64,000 nt of DNA, taken from the NCBI RefSeq assembly GCF_001870205.1, contig NZ_CP017267.1, positions 1-64,000 on the forward strand, written 5' to 3'. This DNA is from Vagococcus teuberi (GTDB taxonomy: Bacteria > Bacillota > Bacilli > Lactobacillales > Vagococcaceae). The notes below the pieces were generated by a model. That model was not told where the DNA came from. It saw only the letters and a program-made list of their open reading frames with translations, and ran no database searches. Below are positions 1 through 12,280 of this stretch, piece by piece. The position numbers and the translations under genes are program-made. Positions within the stretch are counted from its first letter, which is position 1. The number at the start of each line of letters is the position of its first letter.

Positions 1-107
1 ATTTAAAAGTTATCAACAAGCGTTACTTAACCTGTTAATAACTGTGATGAAATATTATAAAATTAACGTTTGTATTTGTGTATATCTTGTTAATAAATAA
101 ATTAAAA

Positions 108-148
108 AAAAGATATGCACAAAAAAAAACAAGCTGTGCATATCTTTT
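108..148. repeat. Perfect 14-bp inverted repeat containing two DnaA-box-like sites
   Basis: The arms at 108-121 and 135-148 are perfect reverse complements around a 13-nt A-rich loop. Each arm contains ATATGCACA, one mismatch from a DnaA box, in opposite orientations. On the minus strand the second arm is followed by a T-run, so it could also act as a leftward terminator. Which role applies cannot be decided from the sequence. Confidence 0.6.
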
Positions 149-210
149 ATTAAGACTTGATAATAAAGTATCCACAACTAAAAAATTCAGTGGAAAACTT
201 TTTTTTTTAG

Positions 211-219
211 TGCTAGAAT
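211..219 (+). promoter_or_regulatory. Extended -10 of the putative dnaA promoter
   Basis: TGCTAGAAT fits an extended -10 element (TGnTAnAAT). No good -35 is seen, only a T-run upstream. A G-rich ribosome binding site lies at about 239-244, ahead of the dnaA ATG. Confidence 0.45.
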
Positions 220-250
220 ATAAAAGACTATATGAGTTAGGGGGATAACT

Positions 251-1591
251 ATGCCCGATTTTAATTTTATTTGGCAGGAACTTGTTGAAAACTATCGTAA
301 ATCACTAACTTCTCCAAGTTTTAGTGCCTGGATTGATCCTGCAAAACCGATTAATTTGCAAAATAATATATTAACAATCGAACTACCATCAGATTTACAT
401 AAAAATTACTGGGAAAAAAATTTAGCTGCAAAAATTGTAGAAACTGGTTTTGAATTAACAGGTGAAGAAATTACGCCTGTTTTTATTATTCAAGACGATG
501 AGCCTATTGTAACCAAAACACAAAAAGATTCTCCTGTAGAATTACCAAACATTGTCAAAAAAAATAGTAAAAAAGCGTTACTAAACTCTAAATATACCTT
601 TGACACCTTCGTCATAGGAAAAGGAAATCAGATGGCTCATGCGGCTGCATTAGTTGTTTCAGAAGACCCTGGAGCCACATATAATCCACTATTCTTCTAT
701 GGTGGTGTAGGACTAGGGAAAACACATCTAATGCATGCTATTGGACATCAAATGTTGGCAAATAATGTTGACGCTAAAATAAAATATGTTACAAGTGAGT
801 CATTTGCAAATGACTATATTAATTCAATTAAAAACAGTACTTCTGAAGATTTTAGGCAAGAATATCGTAATGTAGATTTACTACTAGTTGATGATATTCA
901 GTTTTTTGCTGATAAAGAGGGGACACAAGAAGAATTTTTCCATACATTCAATACACTTTATAACGAGGGTCATCAAATTGTATTGACTAGTGATCGTTTA
1001 CCAAATGAAATTCCAAAATTACAAGAGCGATTGGTATCAAGATTTGCTTGGGGATTATCAGTAGACATAACACCTCCTGATTTAGAAACGCGTATTGCCA
1101 TTTTGCGTAAAAAAGCAGATGCAGAAGGATTAGAAATTCCAGACGATACATTATCCTATATCGCTGGTCAAATAGATTCAAATATACGCGAATTAGAAGG
1201 TGCCCTAGTACGTGTACAAGCTTTTTCAACAATGAAAGGGCAAGATATTACAACTAGTCTGGCTGCTGATGCATTAAAAAGTTTAAAACCTTTGAAAGAA
1301 AAAAGTGAATTATCTATTTTAGGTATTCAAGAAGAAGTATGTAAGTATTATCATCTGCAATTAAAAGATTTAAAGGGAAAAAAACGTGTCAAAACCATCG
1401 TTGTTCCTAGACAAATCGCTATGTATTTATCTCGTGAATTAACAGATAATTCTTTACCAAAAATTGGTGCAGAATTTGGTGGTAAAGATCATACGACAGT
1501 CATACATGCACATGAAAAAATTCAACAGTTAATTGAAAAAGATATAACTATACAAAAAGAAGTAAATGATATTAAACAAAAACTTCTTTGA
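251..1591 (+). CDS. dnaA: Chromosomal replication initiator protein DnaA
   Basis: DnaA binds DnaA boxes at oriC, forms an ATP-dependent filament and opens the duplex to load the helicase. At 446 residues it has the usual length. Domain I (about 1-85) is followed by a short linker. The AAA+ domain carries Walker [10 protein letters not shown] at residues 151-159 and Walker [10 protein letters not shown] at about 210-218. Domain IV holds the DNA-binding signature around GGKDHTT near residue 410. The ATG follows a G-rich ribosome binding site. The gene is flanked on both sides by DnaA-box clusters and followed by dnaN, the standard Firmicute arrangement. Confidence 0.99.
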   Translation: MPDFNFIWQELVENYRKSLTSPSFSAWIDPAKPINLQNNILTIELPSDLHKNYWEKNLAAKIVETGFELTGEEITPVFIIQDDEPIVTKTQKDSPVELPNIVKKNSKKALLNSKYTFDTFVIGKGNQMAHAAALVVSEDPGATYNPLFFYGGVGLGKTHLMHAIGHQMLANNVDAKIKYVTSESFANDYINSIKNSTSEDFRQEYRNVDLLLVDDIQFFADKEGTQEEFFHTFNTLYNEGHQIVLTSDRLPNEIPKLQERLVSRFAWGLSVDITPPDLETRIAILRKKADAEGLEIPDDTLSYIAGQIDSNIRELEGALVRVQAFSTMKGQDITTSLAADALKSLKPLKEKSELSILGIQEEVCKYYHLQLKDLKGKKRVKTIVVPRQIAMYLSRELTDNSLPKIGAEFGGKDHTTVIHAHEKIQQLIEKDITIQKEVNDIKQKLL

Positions 1592-1751
1592 AAAGCTGTG
1601 GAAAAAAACAAAATTTAATATTAATTTATCCACAGTTTTTCAACAAGCTGAATCCTTTACCAGTTATCCACAAAAAAGGTTTTTCCACAGTATGAACAGC
1701 ACCTACTACTACTACTATTTTATATAATATTAATTAAAAGGAGATCTCTTA
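1592..1751. other. oriC unwinding region: DnaA boxes, DnaA-trios and AT-rich element
   Basis: Perfect TTATCCACA boxes lie at 1626-1634 and 1664-1672, with TTTTCCACA at 1681-1689 and its reverse form at 1597-1605. Just right of the last box is a run of five CTA triplets at 1703-1717, which read as TAG repeats on the other strand. A pure AT tract with TATATAAT and TTAATTAA follows. This order of box, short spacer, DnaA-trio and AT-rich tract matches the basal unwinding system described for B. subtilis oriC, so strand opening probably starts here. Confidence 0.88.
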
Positions 1752-2882
1752 ATGAAAGTTACCCTAAATAGATCAGCATTTTTAGAAGAATTAGCTACAG
1801 TTCAACGAGCTATTTCAGGTAAAACAACTATTCCTATTTTAACGGGAGTAAAATTAACGATTACAGAATCAGGTTTAACTCTTACAGGAAGTAATGCTGA
1901 TATATCTATTGAAACATTTTTAAATGTAAATAATGAAAAAGCGAATATGTTAATTGAATCAACTGGCTCTATTGTAATTCAAGCTCGCTTTTTTAATGAA
2001 ATTATCAAAAAATTACCCGAGCAAACATTAACATTAGAGTTAATAGAAAATAATCAAGTCATTATTACATCAGGTAAAGCTTTATTTAATGTTAATGGAT
2101 TAAATGCAGAGAGTTACCCTCAATTACCTATAGTAGATGATAAAACAAGCTTCAAATTACCTGCTAGGGTATTAAATAAACTAATTAGCGAAACTGTTTT
2201 CGCAGTATCTTCTCAAGAAAGTAAACCAATACTCACAGGGGTACATTTAACATTGAATAACAGCCAATTGCTAGCTGTGGCAACAGATAGTCATCGACTA
2301 AGTCAACGAAAAATTGAATTAGATAATGTAAATCAAGTATTTGATGTCGTTATTCCTGGAAAAAGTTTACTCGAATTATCACGTTCTTTTAAAGATGAAG
2401 AAGAATTAGTTGATATATCTATAATGGATAATCAAATTTTATTTAGAACAGAAACTATGAACTTTTATTCTCGACTATTAGAAGGTAATTATCCAGATAC
2501 AAATCGATTAATACCTACAAGTTTTAATACAGAAATAAACTTTAATGTTTCTAATCTTTTATCAGCAATAGATAGAGCATCTTTATTGTCTCATGAGGGT
2601 CGAAATAATATAGTCAAACTGTCAATTGATTCAGAGAATGTTACTATATATGGAAATTCACCAGAAATTGGAAATGTAGAGGAGAAATTATCTTACTTAG
2701 AAGTTGAAGGAGAACCTATAGTTATATCTTTTAATCCAGATTATATGAAGGCATCATTAAAATCATTTGGTGATATTGATATTACAATTCGTTTTATTTC
2801 ACCTATTCGTCCCTTTACACTACAACCTAAAGATGGAGACATTGAATTTATTCAATTAATTACCCCTGTCCGAACTAATTAA
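1752..2882 (+). CDS. dnaN: DNA polymerase III beta subunit (sliding clamp)
   Basis: The ring-shaped clamp tethers DNA polymerase III and repair factors to DNA. The 376-residue product has the length and fold pattern of DnaN: three repeated clamp domains, with motifs such as ATDSHRLSQR in the second and the C-terminal stretch ending LITPVRTN. An AGGAG ribosome binding site lies just before the ATG. It is separated from dnaA by the unwinding region and closed by its own terminator. Confidence 0.99.
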   Translation: MKVTLNRSAFLEELATVQRAISGKTTIPILTGVKLTITESGLTLTGSNADISIETFLNVNNEKANMLIESTGSIVIQARFFNEIIKKLPEQTLTLELIENNQVIITSGKALFNVNGLNAESYPQLPIVDDKTSFKLPARVLNKLISETVFAVSSQESKPILTGVHLTLNNSQLLAVATDSHRLSQRKIELDNVNQVFDVVIPGKSLLELSRSFKDEEELVDISIMDNQILFRTETMNFYSRLLEGNYPDTNRLIPTSFNTEINFNVSNLLSAIDRASLLSHEGRNNIVKLSIDSENVTIYGNSPEIGNVEEKLSYLEVEGEPIVISFNPDYMKASLKSFGDIDITIRFISPIRPFTLQPKDGDIEFIQLITPVRTN

Positions 2883-2891
2883 ATATGAATT

Positions 2892-2918
2892 CCTCACTTA
2901 TAACGTGAGGTTTTTTTT
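2892..2918 (+). terminator. Rho-independent terminator after dnaN
   Basis: CCTCAC and GTGAGG pair around a short AT loop and are followed by eight Ts. Confidence 0.85.
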
Positions 2919-2971
2919 ATAAAAAGATCAAATTTAACGGAATATAAAGAGATTAAAAGGAAGGTAATAAC

Positions 2972-3448
2972 ATGACTATTTATGATTATATTGCCACATT
3001 GGATAGTGGTGAAACTTACTCTATGGAACGATATAAAGGAAAAGTGATGGTGATTGTTAATACAGCTACTAAATGTGGTTTAGCTTCACAATTTAAGGAG
3101 TTAGAAGAAATTTATCAAACATATAAAAATCAAGATGTTATTGTATTGGGATTCCCATCAGATCAGTTTCATCAAGAATTAAAAGATAGTCAAAAAGCAA
3201 GCCAAACTTGTCGAATGACGTATGGAGTAAGTTTTCCAATGCATGAAATATCCAAAGTTAATGGAGCATATGCCAATCCAATTTTTGATTATTTAGTTGA
3301 AGGAACATTTGGTTTTTTAGGTAATAAAATCAAGTGGAATTTTACAAAATTTTTAGTAGATAAAAATGGAAATGTCGTAAAACGTTTTGCACCTACAGAT
3401 AAGCCAGAAAAAATGATTCCTTATATTAATAGCTTACTTGAAGAATAA
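2972..3448 (+). CDS. Glutathione peroxidase-family thiol peroxidase
   Basis: Reduces hydrogen or lipid peroxides in the cytoplasm. The 158-residue thioredoxin-fold protein keeps the family tetrad: peroxidatic Cys35 in TATKCG, Gln65 in FPSDQF (usually FPCNQF), and Trp122-Asn123 in KWNFTKFLVD. Cys80 in QTCRMTYGVSFP is the expected resolving cysteine, so it probably uses thioredoxin rather than glutathione, as most bacterial cysteine homologues do. The AAGGAGG-like ribosome binding site is well placed. The gene stands alone between two terminators, inserted between dnaN and yaaA. Confidence 0.93.
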   Translation: MTIYDYIATLDSGETYSMERYKGKVMVIVNTATKCGLASQFKELEEIYQTYKNQDVIVLGFPSDQFHQELKDSQKASQTCRMTYGVSFPMHEISKVNGAYANPIFDYLVEGTFGFLGNKIKWNFTKFLVDKNGNVVKRFAPTDKPEKMIPYINSLLEE

Positions 3449-3477
3449 TTTTATCAGTCATTCTTTCAAATTCTAAA

Positions 3478-3513
3478 ACAAAGTATTGATCACTTCGATA
3501 CTTTGTTTTTTTA
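3478..3513 (+). terminator. Terminator after the peroxidase gene
   Basis: ACAAAGTAT pairs with ATACTTTGT and is followed by a T-run. The remaining sequence up to the next promoter (about 3514-3727) is AT-rich and I see no gene or motif in it. Confidence 0.82.
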
Positions 3514-3727
3514 TTAAAGTAAAAATGCGTATGAAAAGCAAATTACTTTCGCATATCTAAATTCTAACACAATCCACTTCATTTAATTTAATAAATAACT
3601 TTTATTCGTTCTGTCGAATTTTATAAAAATATTCATTATTTTACGTTCTAAGAGATTTAGGCTTAAAAATGATAAAAGTATCGATTTATTCTATATATGC
3701 TTAAAAAACGATTTTACCAAAGAAAAT

Positions 3728-3756
3728 TTGTTTTTAGGTTGTAAAAAGGGTATAAT
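3728..3756 (+). promoter_or_regulatory. Promoter for yaaA-recF-gyrB-gyrA
   Basis: TTGTTT and a perfect TATAAT are separated by 17 bases, with initiation expected near 3763 and a leader of about 33 bases before yaaA. It is the only clear promoter ahead of the four closely packed genes that follow. Confidence 0.75.
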
Positions 3757-3795
3757 GTAAGTAACGGTAAATTGAAACAGAGAAGGTGAAAATTT

Positions 3796-4029
3796 GTGAA
3801 AAAGGCATTTAAATTAAAGACAGAATATATGACTCTTGGTCAATTTTTAAAAGAAGTTGATGTGATTTCCAGTGGTGGAATGGCTAAGTGGTTTTTACAA
3901 GAGAATACAGTATTTGTAGATGGAGAACCAGAAAACCGTCGTGGAAGAAAACTATATGCAGATATGATGATAGAAATACCTGATGTAGGTACTTTTTTTA
4001 TGGAAAAAAATACATCGGATGAAGAATAA
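3796..4029 (+). CDS. yaaA: S4-domain RNA-binding protein YaaA
   Basis: A 77-residue protein made almost entirely of an S4-type RNA-binding fold, with FLKEVDVISSGGMAKWFL followed by the VDGEPENRRGRKL segment. It sits between dnaN and recF in most Firmicutes. The start is GTG, chosen because AAGGTG lies seven bases upstream and the translation begins with the conserved KKAFKL. The stop is two bases before recF, so translation is probably coupled. The precise role is unsettled; ribosome binding or assembly is suggested for the family. Confidence 0.93.
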   Translation: MKKAFKLKTEYMTLGQFLKEVDVISSGGMAKWFLQENTVFVDGEPENRRGRKLYADMMIEIPDVGTFFMEKNTSDEE

Positions 4030-4031
4030 TC

Positions 4032-7101
<3,070 letters not shown>

Positions 7102-7118
7102 GTAAGGGAGATACGTTC

Positions 7119-9632
7119 ATGTCTGAAGAAATCAGAGAAAATATTCAAGATGTTAATTTGACACAAGAAATGGAAGAATCCTTTATTGATTATGCCATGA
7201 GTGTTATTGTGTCTCGTGCGTTACCAGACGTAAGAGATGGACTAAAACCTGTTCATCGCCGTATTTTATATGGGATGAACGAAATGGGCGTGACACCTGA
7301 TAAGGCTCATAAAAAATCAGCACGTATCGTTGGGGATGTTATGGGTAAATACCATCCTCATGGTGATAGTGCGATTTATGAATCCATGGTGCGTATGGCT
7401 CAACCATTTAGTTACCGTAATATGTTAGTTGATGGGCATGGTAACTTTGGCTCTGTCGATGGTGACGGGGCTGCCGCGATGCGTTATACGGAAGCTCGTA
7501 TGAGTAAGATTGCGATTGAAATGTTACGCGATATCAATAAAAATACCGTTAATTTCCAAAAAAATTATGATGAAACTGAAAGAGAACCAGAAGTATTACC
7601 TGCACGATTTCCTAACCTTCTAGTTAATGGGACAACTGGTATTGCGGTTGGTATGGCGACGAATATACCACCGCATAACTTATCTGAAGTTATTGATGCG
7701 TTGAAGTTGTTGATGGATAATAAAGAAGTAACAACGAATGAATTAATGGAAGCTCTACCTGGTCCAGATTTCCCAACTGGTGGACTTGTTATGGGGAAAT
7801 CTGGTATTCGTAAAGCTTATGAGACTGGTAGAGGCTCAATTATTGTTCGTGCTAAAGTAGATATTGAAGAAAAATCTAATGGCCGAGAACGCATCATTGT
7901 AACAGAAATTCCATATATGGTGAATAAGGCTAAACTAGTTGAACGTATTGCTGAGTTACATCGTGAAAAACGAATCGAAGGTATTACTGATTTAAGAGAT
8001 GAATCATCACGTGAAGGTATGCGTATTGTCATTGAGATTCGTCGAGATACAAGTGCATCTGTTGTGTTGAATAATTTATACAAATTAACCTCACTACAAA
8101 CAAGTTTTGGTTTTAATATGCTAGCCATTGTTAAAGGTGTACCAAAAGTTTTAGGATTAAAATCAATTCTAGAATATTATCTAGAACATCAAAAAGAAGT
8201 CATTGTTCGTCGTACAGAATTTGATAAACAAAAAGCAGAAGCACGTGCTCATATCTTAGAAGGATTGAGAATTGCGTTAGATCATATTGATGAAATTATT
8301 AAAATTATCCGTGCATCTGATTCTGATGATGTGGCAAAAGCAACTTTGATGGAGCAGTTTGATTTATCGGATAGACAATCACAAGCAATTTTAGATATGC
8401 GTTTACGTCGTTTAACCGGTTTAGAACGTGAAAAAATCGAAGCGGAATACCAAGATTTATTAGTATTAATTGCTGATTTGAAAGACATATTAGCTAATCA
8501 TCATAGAGTACTTGATATTATTTCTGAAGAACTTGATGAAGTTCAACGTAAATATGGTGATGAAAGACGGACTGAATTACTCGTTGGAGAAGTATTAAGT
8601 CTTGAAGATGAAGATTTAATTGAAGAAGAAGATGTGGTTATCACATTAACTCACAATGGCTATATTAAACGATTGCCAAGTACAGAATTCCGTACACAAA
8701 ACCGTGGTGGACGTGGTGTTCAAGGTATGGGTGTACATGATGATGATTTTGTTGAAAATCTCTTATCATGTTCAACTCATGATACGTTATTATTCTTTAC
8801 TGACACGGGTAAAGTATATCGTGCTAAAGGGTATGAAATTCCTGAGTATGGTCGTACTGCGAAGGGAATCCCAGTGATTAACTTATTGGGGATTGATTCA
8901 TCTGAAAAAATCGAAGCAATCATCAATGTTGAAGGAAAAGCTGATTCTAACCAATACCTATTCTTCACAACTAAGCTAGGAACGGTAAAACGTACTTCAG
9001 TTCAAGAATTTGCTAACATCAGGACAAATGGATTGAAATCTATCGGCTTAAAAGATGGGGATTCATTAATCAACGTAGCCTTAACTGATGGTGATGATAC
9101 AATCATTATTGGAACTAATTTAGGCTATTCAGTTACCTTTAAAGAAGAAGCAGTGCGTTCAATGGGACGCAGTGCTGCTGGAGTTCGTGGTATTCGTTTA
9201 AGAGAGAATGATTATGTTATTGGCATGGATATTTTAAAACCAGACATGGAAGTATTAGTTATTACTGAAAATGGTTACGGTAAGAGAACACATGCTAAAG
9301 AGTATCCAATTAAAGGTCGTGGTGGTAAAGGGATCAAGACCGTCAATATTACTGAAAAAAATGGTCATCTTGTCGGCTTAACAACTGTTAGTGGCGAAGA
9401 AGACATCATGTTAGTAACGAACAAAGGTGTTATCATCCGTTTTGAATTGAATTCAGTTTCTCAAACTGGTCGTTCAACCCAAGGTGTCCGCTTGATTCGT
9501 TTAGAAGAAGATGCTTTAGTATCTACTATGGCGACAATTGAAGTTGAAGAAGATGAGGAAATTATTGTTTCAGAAGAAATTGAAATTGAAGTCACAGAAG
9601 AAGTAGAAGAAAAAAATAATTCTGAAGAATAA
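7119..9632 (+). CDS. gyrA: DNA gyrase subunit A
   Basis: Breakage-reunion subunit of gyrase. The 837-residue protein has the winged-helix/tower domain with catalytic Tyr123 in AMRYTEARM, followed by a C-terminal beta-pinwheel that includes the gyrase box QNRGGRG. The quinolone-determining region reads [10 protein letters not shown], with Ser84 and Glu88 as in susceptible enterococci, so no classical resistance change is seen. The C-terminus is a strongly acidic tail rich in E, D and V. It is co-transcribed with gyrB and closed by a strong terminator. Confidence 0.99.
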   Translation: MSEEIRENIQDVNLTQEMEESFIDYAMSVIVSRALPDVRDGLKPVHRRILYGMNEMGVTPDKAHKKSARIVGDVMGKYHPHGDSAIYESMVRMAQPFSYRNMLVDGHGNFGSVDGDGAAAMRYTEARMSKIAIEMLRDINKNTVNFQKNYDETEREPEVLPARFPNLLVNGTTGIAVGMATNIPPHNLSEVIDALKLLMDNKEVTTNELMEALPGPDFPTGGLVMGKSGIRKAYETGRGSIIVRAKVDIEEKSNGRERIIVTEIPYMVNKAKLVERIAELHREKRIEGITDLRDESSREGMRIVIEIRRDTSASVVLNNLYKLTSLQTSFGFNMLAIVKGVPKVLGLKSILEYYLEHQKEVIVRRTEFDKQKAEARAHILEGLRIALDHIDEIIKIIRASDSDDVAKATLMEQFDLSDRQSQAILDMRLRRLTGLEREKIEAEYQDLLVLIADLKDILANHHRVLDIISEELDEVQRKYGDERRTELLVGEVLSLEDEDLIEEEDVVITLTHNGYIKRLPSTEFRTQNRGGRGVQGMGVHDDDFVENLLSCSTHDTLLFFTDTGKVYRAKGYEIPEYGRTAKGIPVINLLGIDSSEKIEAIINVEGKADSNQYLFFTTKLGTVKRTSVQEFANIRTNGLKSIGLKDGDSLINVALTDGDDTIIIGTNLGYSVTFKEEAVRSMGRSAAGVRGIRLRENDYVIGMDILKPDMEVLVITENGYGKRTHAKEYPIKGRGGKGIKTVNITEKNGHLVGLTTVSGEEDIMLVTNKGVIIRFELNSVSQTGRSTQGVRLIRLEEDALVSTMATIEVEEDEEIIVSEEIEIEVTEEVEEKNNSEE

Positions 9633-9637
9633 AAGTA

Positions 9638-9676
9638 AAACCATTCAAAATATACTGTATTTTGAATGGTTTTTTT
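9638..9676 (+). terminator. Terminator after gyrA
   Basis: AAACCATTCAAAATA pairs with TATTTTGAATGGTTT and is followed by a T-run. Confidence 0.9.
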
Positions 9677-9706
9677 ACAAAAAAGTTTAAATAAAGGGGT
9701 GTATAA

Positions 9707-10963
9707 ATGACTGAAGTAGGATTTATAGGACTAGTTTTTATAGGAGTGATTTGTTTTATTATATTTGTAAGCATGAAAGAACGCCGAAGATATCGACAAA
9801 TGATTCAAAAGAGATGGGAAAAAGATCCATCTTCGTATTGCTCTGCAAATGAGGAGTACTTGACTGAAGCAACGTATTACCTACTTAGCATGATGAATAG
9901 GAAAGACAATGTTAATTCAGCTACTTGGTATGATTTAGACATGCTCTACTCCTCTTTAAAGTCAGTGGAATTAGACTCACCACATCATTATATTGTAGTG
10001 GAAGAATGGCAAGACTATCTGGGAAAAAATAATGATGTTAGGGAAGAACTGCAATATCAATTGAATCAATTAGGAAAAAAGGTAAACGCAAATGGGATTT
10101 ATTATTATTTTTCTGATGATACCGCCCCCTAAAATTGGTTTAGGAATTTCATTGCATCAATAATTTTCAATGTAGTTTTTTATTTGATTTATAAAGCAAA
10201 ACTAGGGATGGAATTAACAATGTTACCTTATTTTGTCCAAACAATAGGTATATCGGTGAAATTATCTAAGCTGTCTTTCATTGAAGATAAATTCAGGCCA
10301 CTAATTAATCCTTTAGAGTTAGTATTAAAATATGGATTTTTTTCAGAATAAAATCAGGTAGTGAAGTAGAAGTCTTGATAGAATTAATCTCAGCGATGTT
10401 TTTATTACTTTTTGTATCATGTCAATTGGTGGATAAAAAATTTAGACAACATTAAGATAAGTTACAGGGATCATGTTTATTGTAAGGGAAACTAGATGCT
10501 AATTGTGGTGTTTTAAATTTTAGACAGATGAATGAAGACGATTGGTGTAAACCAGATTTTTCTAATGAGACATCCATTGAGGTAAAGTTGTTAATTCATC
10601 CTTTGATTCAACAACCAGTTGCTAATTCGTTTGATTGTCATAAAATAGTCCTTATAACGGTCTTTAACGCTTCTGGAATAATAATTAGGTATTAGTTGTA
10701 TTCTCTCTCAGACGTTAAATATGGCCTTATCAGATGAGTTCAAGTTAAGACCTGGTCTAGTTATGCCATCTATGGGGTCACCGATATTATTTCTGAAGGT
10801 GATGGTTGTTTCATGTCTGAAATAAAGTCATTAAACGAGATGATTGATAGTGTCACTAAGGGGTGTTTTAGCTATTGTTGGGTTTCCTAAAAAAATTACA
10901 CAGAATACCACTCATGATATTAAACAATTTGAAGAAACAGCTCATTGGCAAGAAGTCGATTAA
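9707..10963 (+). pseudogene. Decayed membrane-anchored MutS-family ATPase
   Basis: Only the first 141 codons (9707-10132) are open: one membrane helix (residues about 5-22), a basic patch, then a region resembling the N-terminal part of the membrane-bound MutS-like proteins of lactic acid bacteria. The stop is followed by more matching fragments in changing frames. 10163-10351 encodes a helical middle piece with NVVFYLIYKAKLGMEL. About 10507-10695 encodes WCKPDFSN and HPLIQQPVANS leading to VFNASG, where the Walker A GxNASGKST should be. 10709 onward encodes LSDEFKLRPGLVMPSMG, then after a further shift at 10777 SEGDGCFMSEIKSL, then THDI near 10915-10926. Walker A is broken and about a third of the expected length is missing. 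Family assignment is from recalled motifs. The first ORF could still be expressed as a short membrane peptide. Confidence 0.8.
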
Positions 10964-10986
10964 AATAAAGATATTATAAATTTATA

Positions 10987-11015
10987 TTGCAATGAATCAT
11001 TTAAAAGTGTATAAT
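10987..11015 (+). promoter_or_regulatory. Promoter of the rpsF-ssb-rpsR operon
   Basis: TTGCAA and TATAAT are 17 bases apart, with a TG dinucleotide making an extended -10. Transcription should start near 11022, just before the two leader hairpins. Confidence 0.85.
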
Positions 11016-11025
11016 TTAATACTGT

Positions 11026-11070
11026 GAGTAAATGAAAATTTACTCTCCTTGTTCCTTATAAATAAGGAAC
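11026..11070 (+). promoter_or_regulatory. rpsF leader with two consecutive 8-bp hairpins
   Basis: The first hairpin is GAGTAAAT / ATTTACTC with a GAAA tetraloop (11026-11045). The second is GTTCCTTA / TAAGGAAC with a four-base loop (11051-11070). Both lie between the expected transcription start and the AAGGAGG ribosome binding site at about 11082. S6:S18 autoregulation of rpsF leaders is known in many bacteria, but I do not see its usual CCG bulge, so the role here is inference. Confidence 0.55.
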
Positions 11071-11097
11071 CTTTAGTCCATAAGGAGGTGAAAATCA

Positions 11098-11397
11098 ATG
11101 AGTCAGGTATCAAATTATGAAATCATGTATATAATTCGTCCTAACATTGATGAGGAAGCAAAAAATGCTCTAGTAAATCGTTTCGATTCAATCTTGAAAG
11201 ATAACGGAGCAGAAGTTTTGGAATCTAAACAATGGGAAAAACGTCGTTTAGCTTACGAAATCCAAAATTTCCGTGAAGGTATCTACCATATCGTTAAAGT
11301 TTCTTCTACAGATGCTGCAGCAATCAATGAATTTGATCGTTTAGCAAAAATCAATGATGACATTTTACGTCACATGGTTGTTAAAGAAGAAAACTAA
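11098..11397 (+). CDS. rpsF: 30S ribosomal protein S6
   Basis: S6 binds the central domain of 16S rRNA together with S18. The 99-residue product has the typical start ([10 protein letters not shown]) and the [12 protein letters not shown] and EGIYHIVKV segments. A near-perfect ribosome binding site (AAGGAGGTG) precedes the ATG. It opens the conserved rpsF-ssb-rpsR operon. Confidence 0.99.
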   Translation: MSQVSNYEIMYIIRPNIDEEAKNALVNRFDSILKDNGAEVLESKQWEKRRLAYEIQNFREGIYHIVKVSSTDAAAINEFDRLAKINDDILRHMVVKEEN

Positions 11398-11400
11398 TAA

Positions 11401-11416
11401 TGTTTCACGTGAAACA
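11401..11416. other. parS site 1 (chromosome partitioning, Spo0J/ParB)
   Basis: TGTTTCACGTGAAACA is a perfect 16-bp palindrome and an exact match to the Firmicute parS consensus TGTTnCACGTGAAACA. It sits in the rpsF-ssb gap, about 11.4 kb from the window start. ParB/Spo0J should nucleate here for origin segregation. Confidence 0.93.
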
Positions 11417-11440
11417 TTTATAACGAAAGGAGATTAACCA

Positions 11441-11965
11441 ATGATTAACAATGTTGTATTGGTAGGTAGACTTACTCGCGACCCAGATTTGAGATATACG
11501 TCAAATGGTTCTGCCGTAGCCACTTTTAACTTGGCTGTTAATCGTAATTTTACTAATCAAAGTGGAGAACGAGAAGCAGATTTTGTTAACTGTGTGATTT
11601 GGAGAAAACCAGCTGAAACTTTAGCAAACTATGCTAAAAAAGGAACTCTTTTAGGAGTTGTTGGTCGTATTCAAACAAGAAACTACGAGAATCAACAGGG
11701 ACAAAGAGTGTATGTGACTGAAGTGGTTTGTGAGAATTTCCAATTATTAGAATCTAAAAACGCATCAAGTCAAAGACAACAACAATCTGGTGGCTTTGAT
11801 AACAATGCTGGTGGATTTAATGATTTTTCTCAAAATAATCAAAATACACAATCATCATTTGGCCAATCTTCAAGTAATGACATGCCGAACTTCGATCGTG
11901 ATAACAGTAATCCATTTGGAAACTCATCATCGATAGATATTTCGGATGACGATTTACCATTCTAA
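11441..11965 (+). CDS. ssb: Single-stranded DNA-binding protein
   Basis: SSB coats single-stranded DNA and recruits replication and repair partners. The 174-residue protein has an N-terminal OB fold (about 1-110; [30 protein letters not shown]), a low-complexity Q/N/S/G linker, and the conserved acidic tip DDDLPF at the C-terminus. It lies between rpsF and rpsR. A parS palindrome is directly upstream of its AAGGAG ribosome binding site. Confidence 0.98.
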   Translation: MINNVVLVGRLTRDPDLRYTSNGSAVATFNLAVNRNFTNQSGEREADFVNCVIWRKPAETLANYAKKGTLLGVVGRIQTRNYENQQGQRVYVTEVVCENFQLLESKNASSQRQQQSGGFDNNAGGFNDFSQNNQNTQSSFGQSSSNDMPNFDRDNSNPFGNSSSIDISDDDLPF

Positions 11966-11984
11966 TAATAGAGGAGGGCATAAA

Positions 11985-12224
11985 ATGGCAGCTCAACAAA
12001 GAAGAGGCGGACGCCGTCGTCGTAAAGTATGTTACTTTACAGCTAACCATATTGATCATATTGATTATAAAGATGTTGAATTATTATCACGCTTTGTTTC
12101 AGAACGTGGTAAAATTTTACCTCGTCGTGTGACAGGTACATGTGCTAAACATCAACGTAAATTAACGATTGCAATTAAACGTGCAAGAATTATGGGATTA
12201 TTACCATTTGTTAGTGAAGACTAA
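11985..12224 (+). CDS. rpsR: 30S ribosomal protein S18
   Basis: Partner of S6 in the small subunit platform. The 79-residue product is basic, with [38 protein letters not shown] and a conserved end. The start was set at the ATG after GAGGAGGG; an upstream in-frame ATG at 11946 would lie inside ssb and add unrelated residues. Confidence 0.98.
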   Translation: MAAQQRRGGRRRRKVCYFTANHIDHIDYKDVELLSRFVSERGKILPRRVTGTCAKHQRKLTIAIKRARIMGLLPFVSED

Positions 12225-12236
12225 TTAAAATCAATC

Positions 12237-12265
12237 AAAAGACATTCATTAGAATGTCTTTTTTT
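12237..12265 (+). terminator. Terminator after rpsR
   Basis: GACATT and AATGTC pair around a short loop and are followed by seven Ts. The last T overlaps the first base of parS site 2. Confidence 0.82.
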
Positions 12266-12280
12266 GTTTCACGTGAAACA
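12265..12280. other. parS site 2 (chromosome partitioning)
   Basis: A second perfect TGTTTCACGTGAAACA palindrome, 864 bp from the first, in the rpsR-rplI gap and abutting the rpsR terminator. Two identical 16-bp palindromes this close are very unlikely by chance in AT-rich DNA. Confidence 0.93.

Larger units (their letters stand above)
1..250. other. oriC left part: DnaA-box-like cluster upstream of dnaA
   Basis: This AT-rich stretch before dnaA holds several sequences close to the DnaA box TTATNCACA: TTATCAACA at 10-18, reverse-strand TTATTAACA at 33-41 and 88-96, GTATCCACA at 168-176 and a reverse TTTTCCACT at 189-197. None is perfect, unlike the boxes between dnaA and dnaN. A bipartite origin flanking dnaA is known from Bacillus subtilis and relatives, so this is probably the incA/B-like half and also a place where DnaA autoregulates its own gene. 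No gene is seen here. Confidence 0.7.

Noticed and set aside
987-1232. Minus-strand open frames inside dnaA, gyrA, leuS and other genes
   Set aside because: They lie opposite highly conserved coding sequence, lack ribosome binding sites and give low-complexity or unfamiliar translations.
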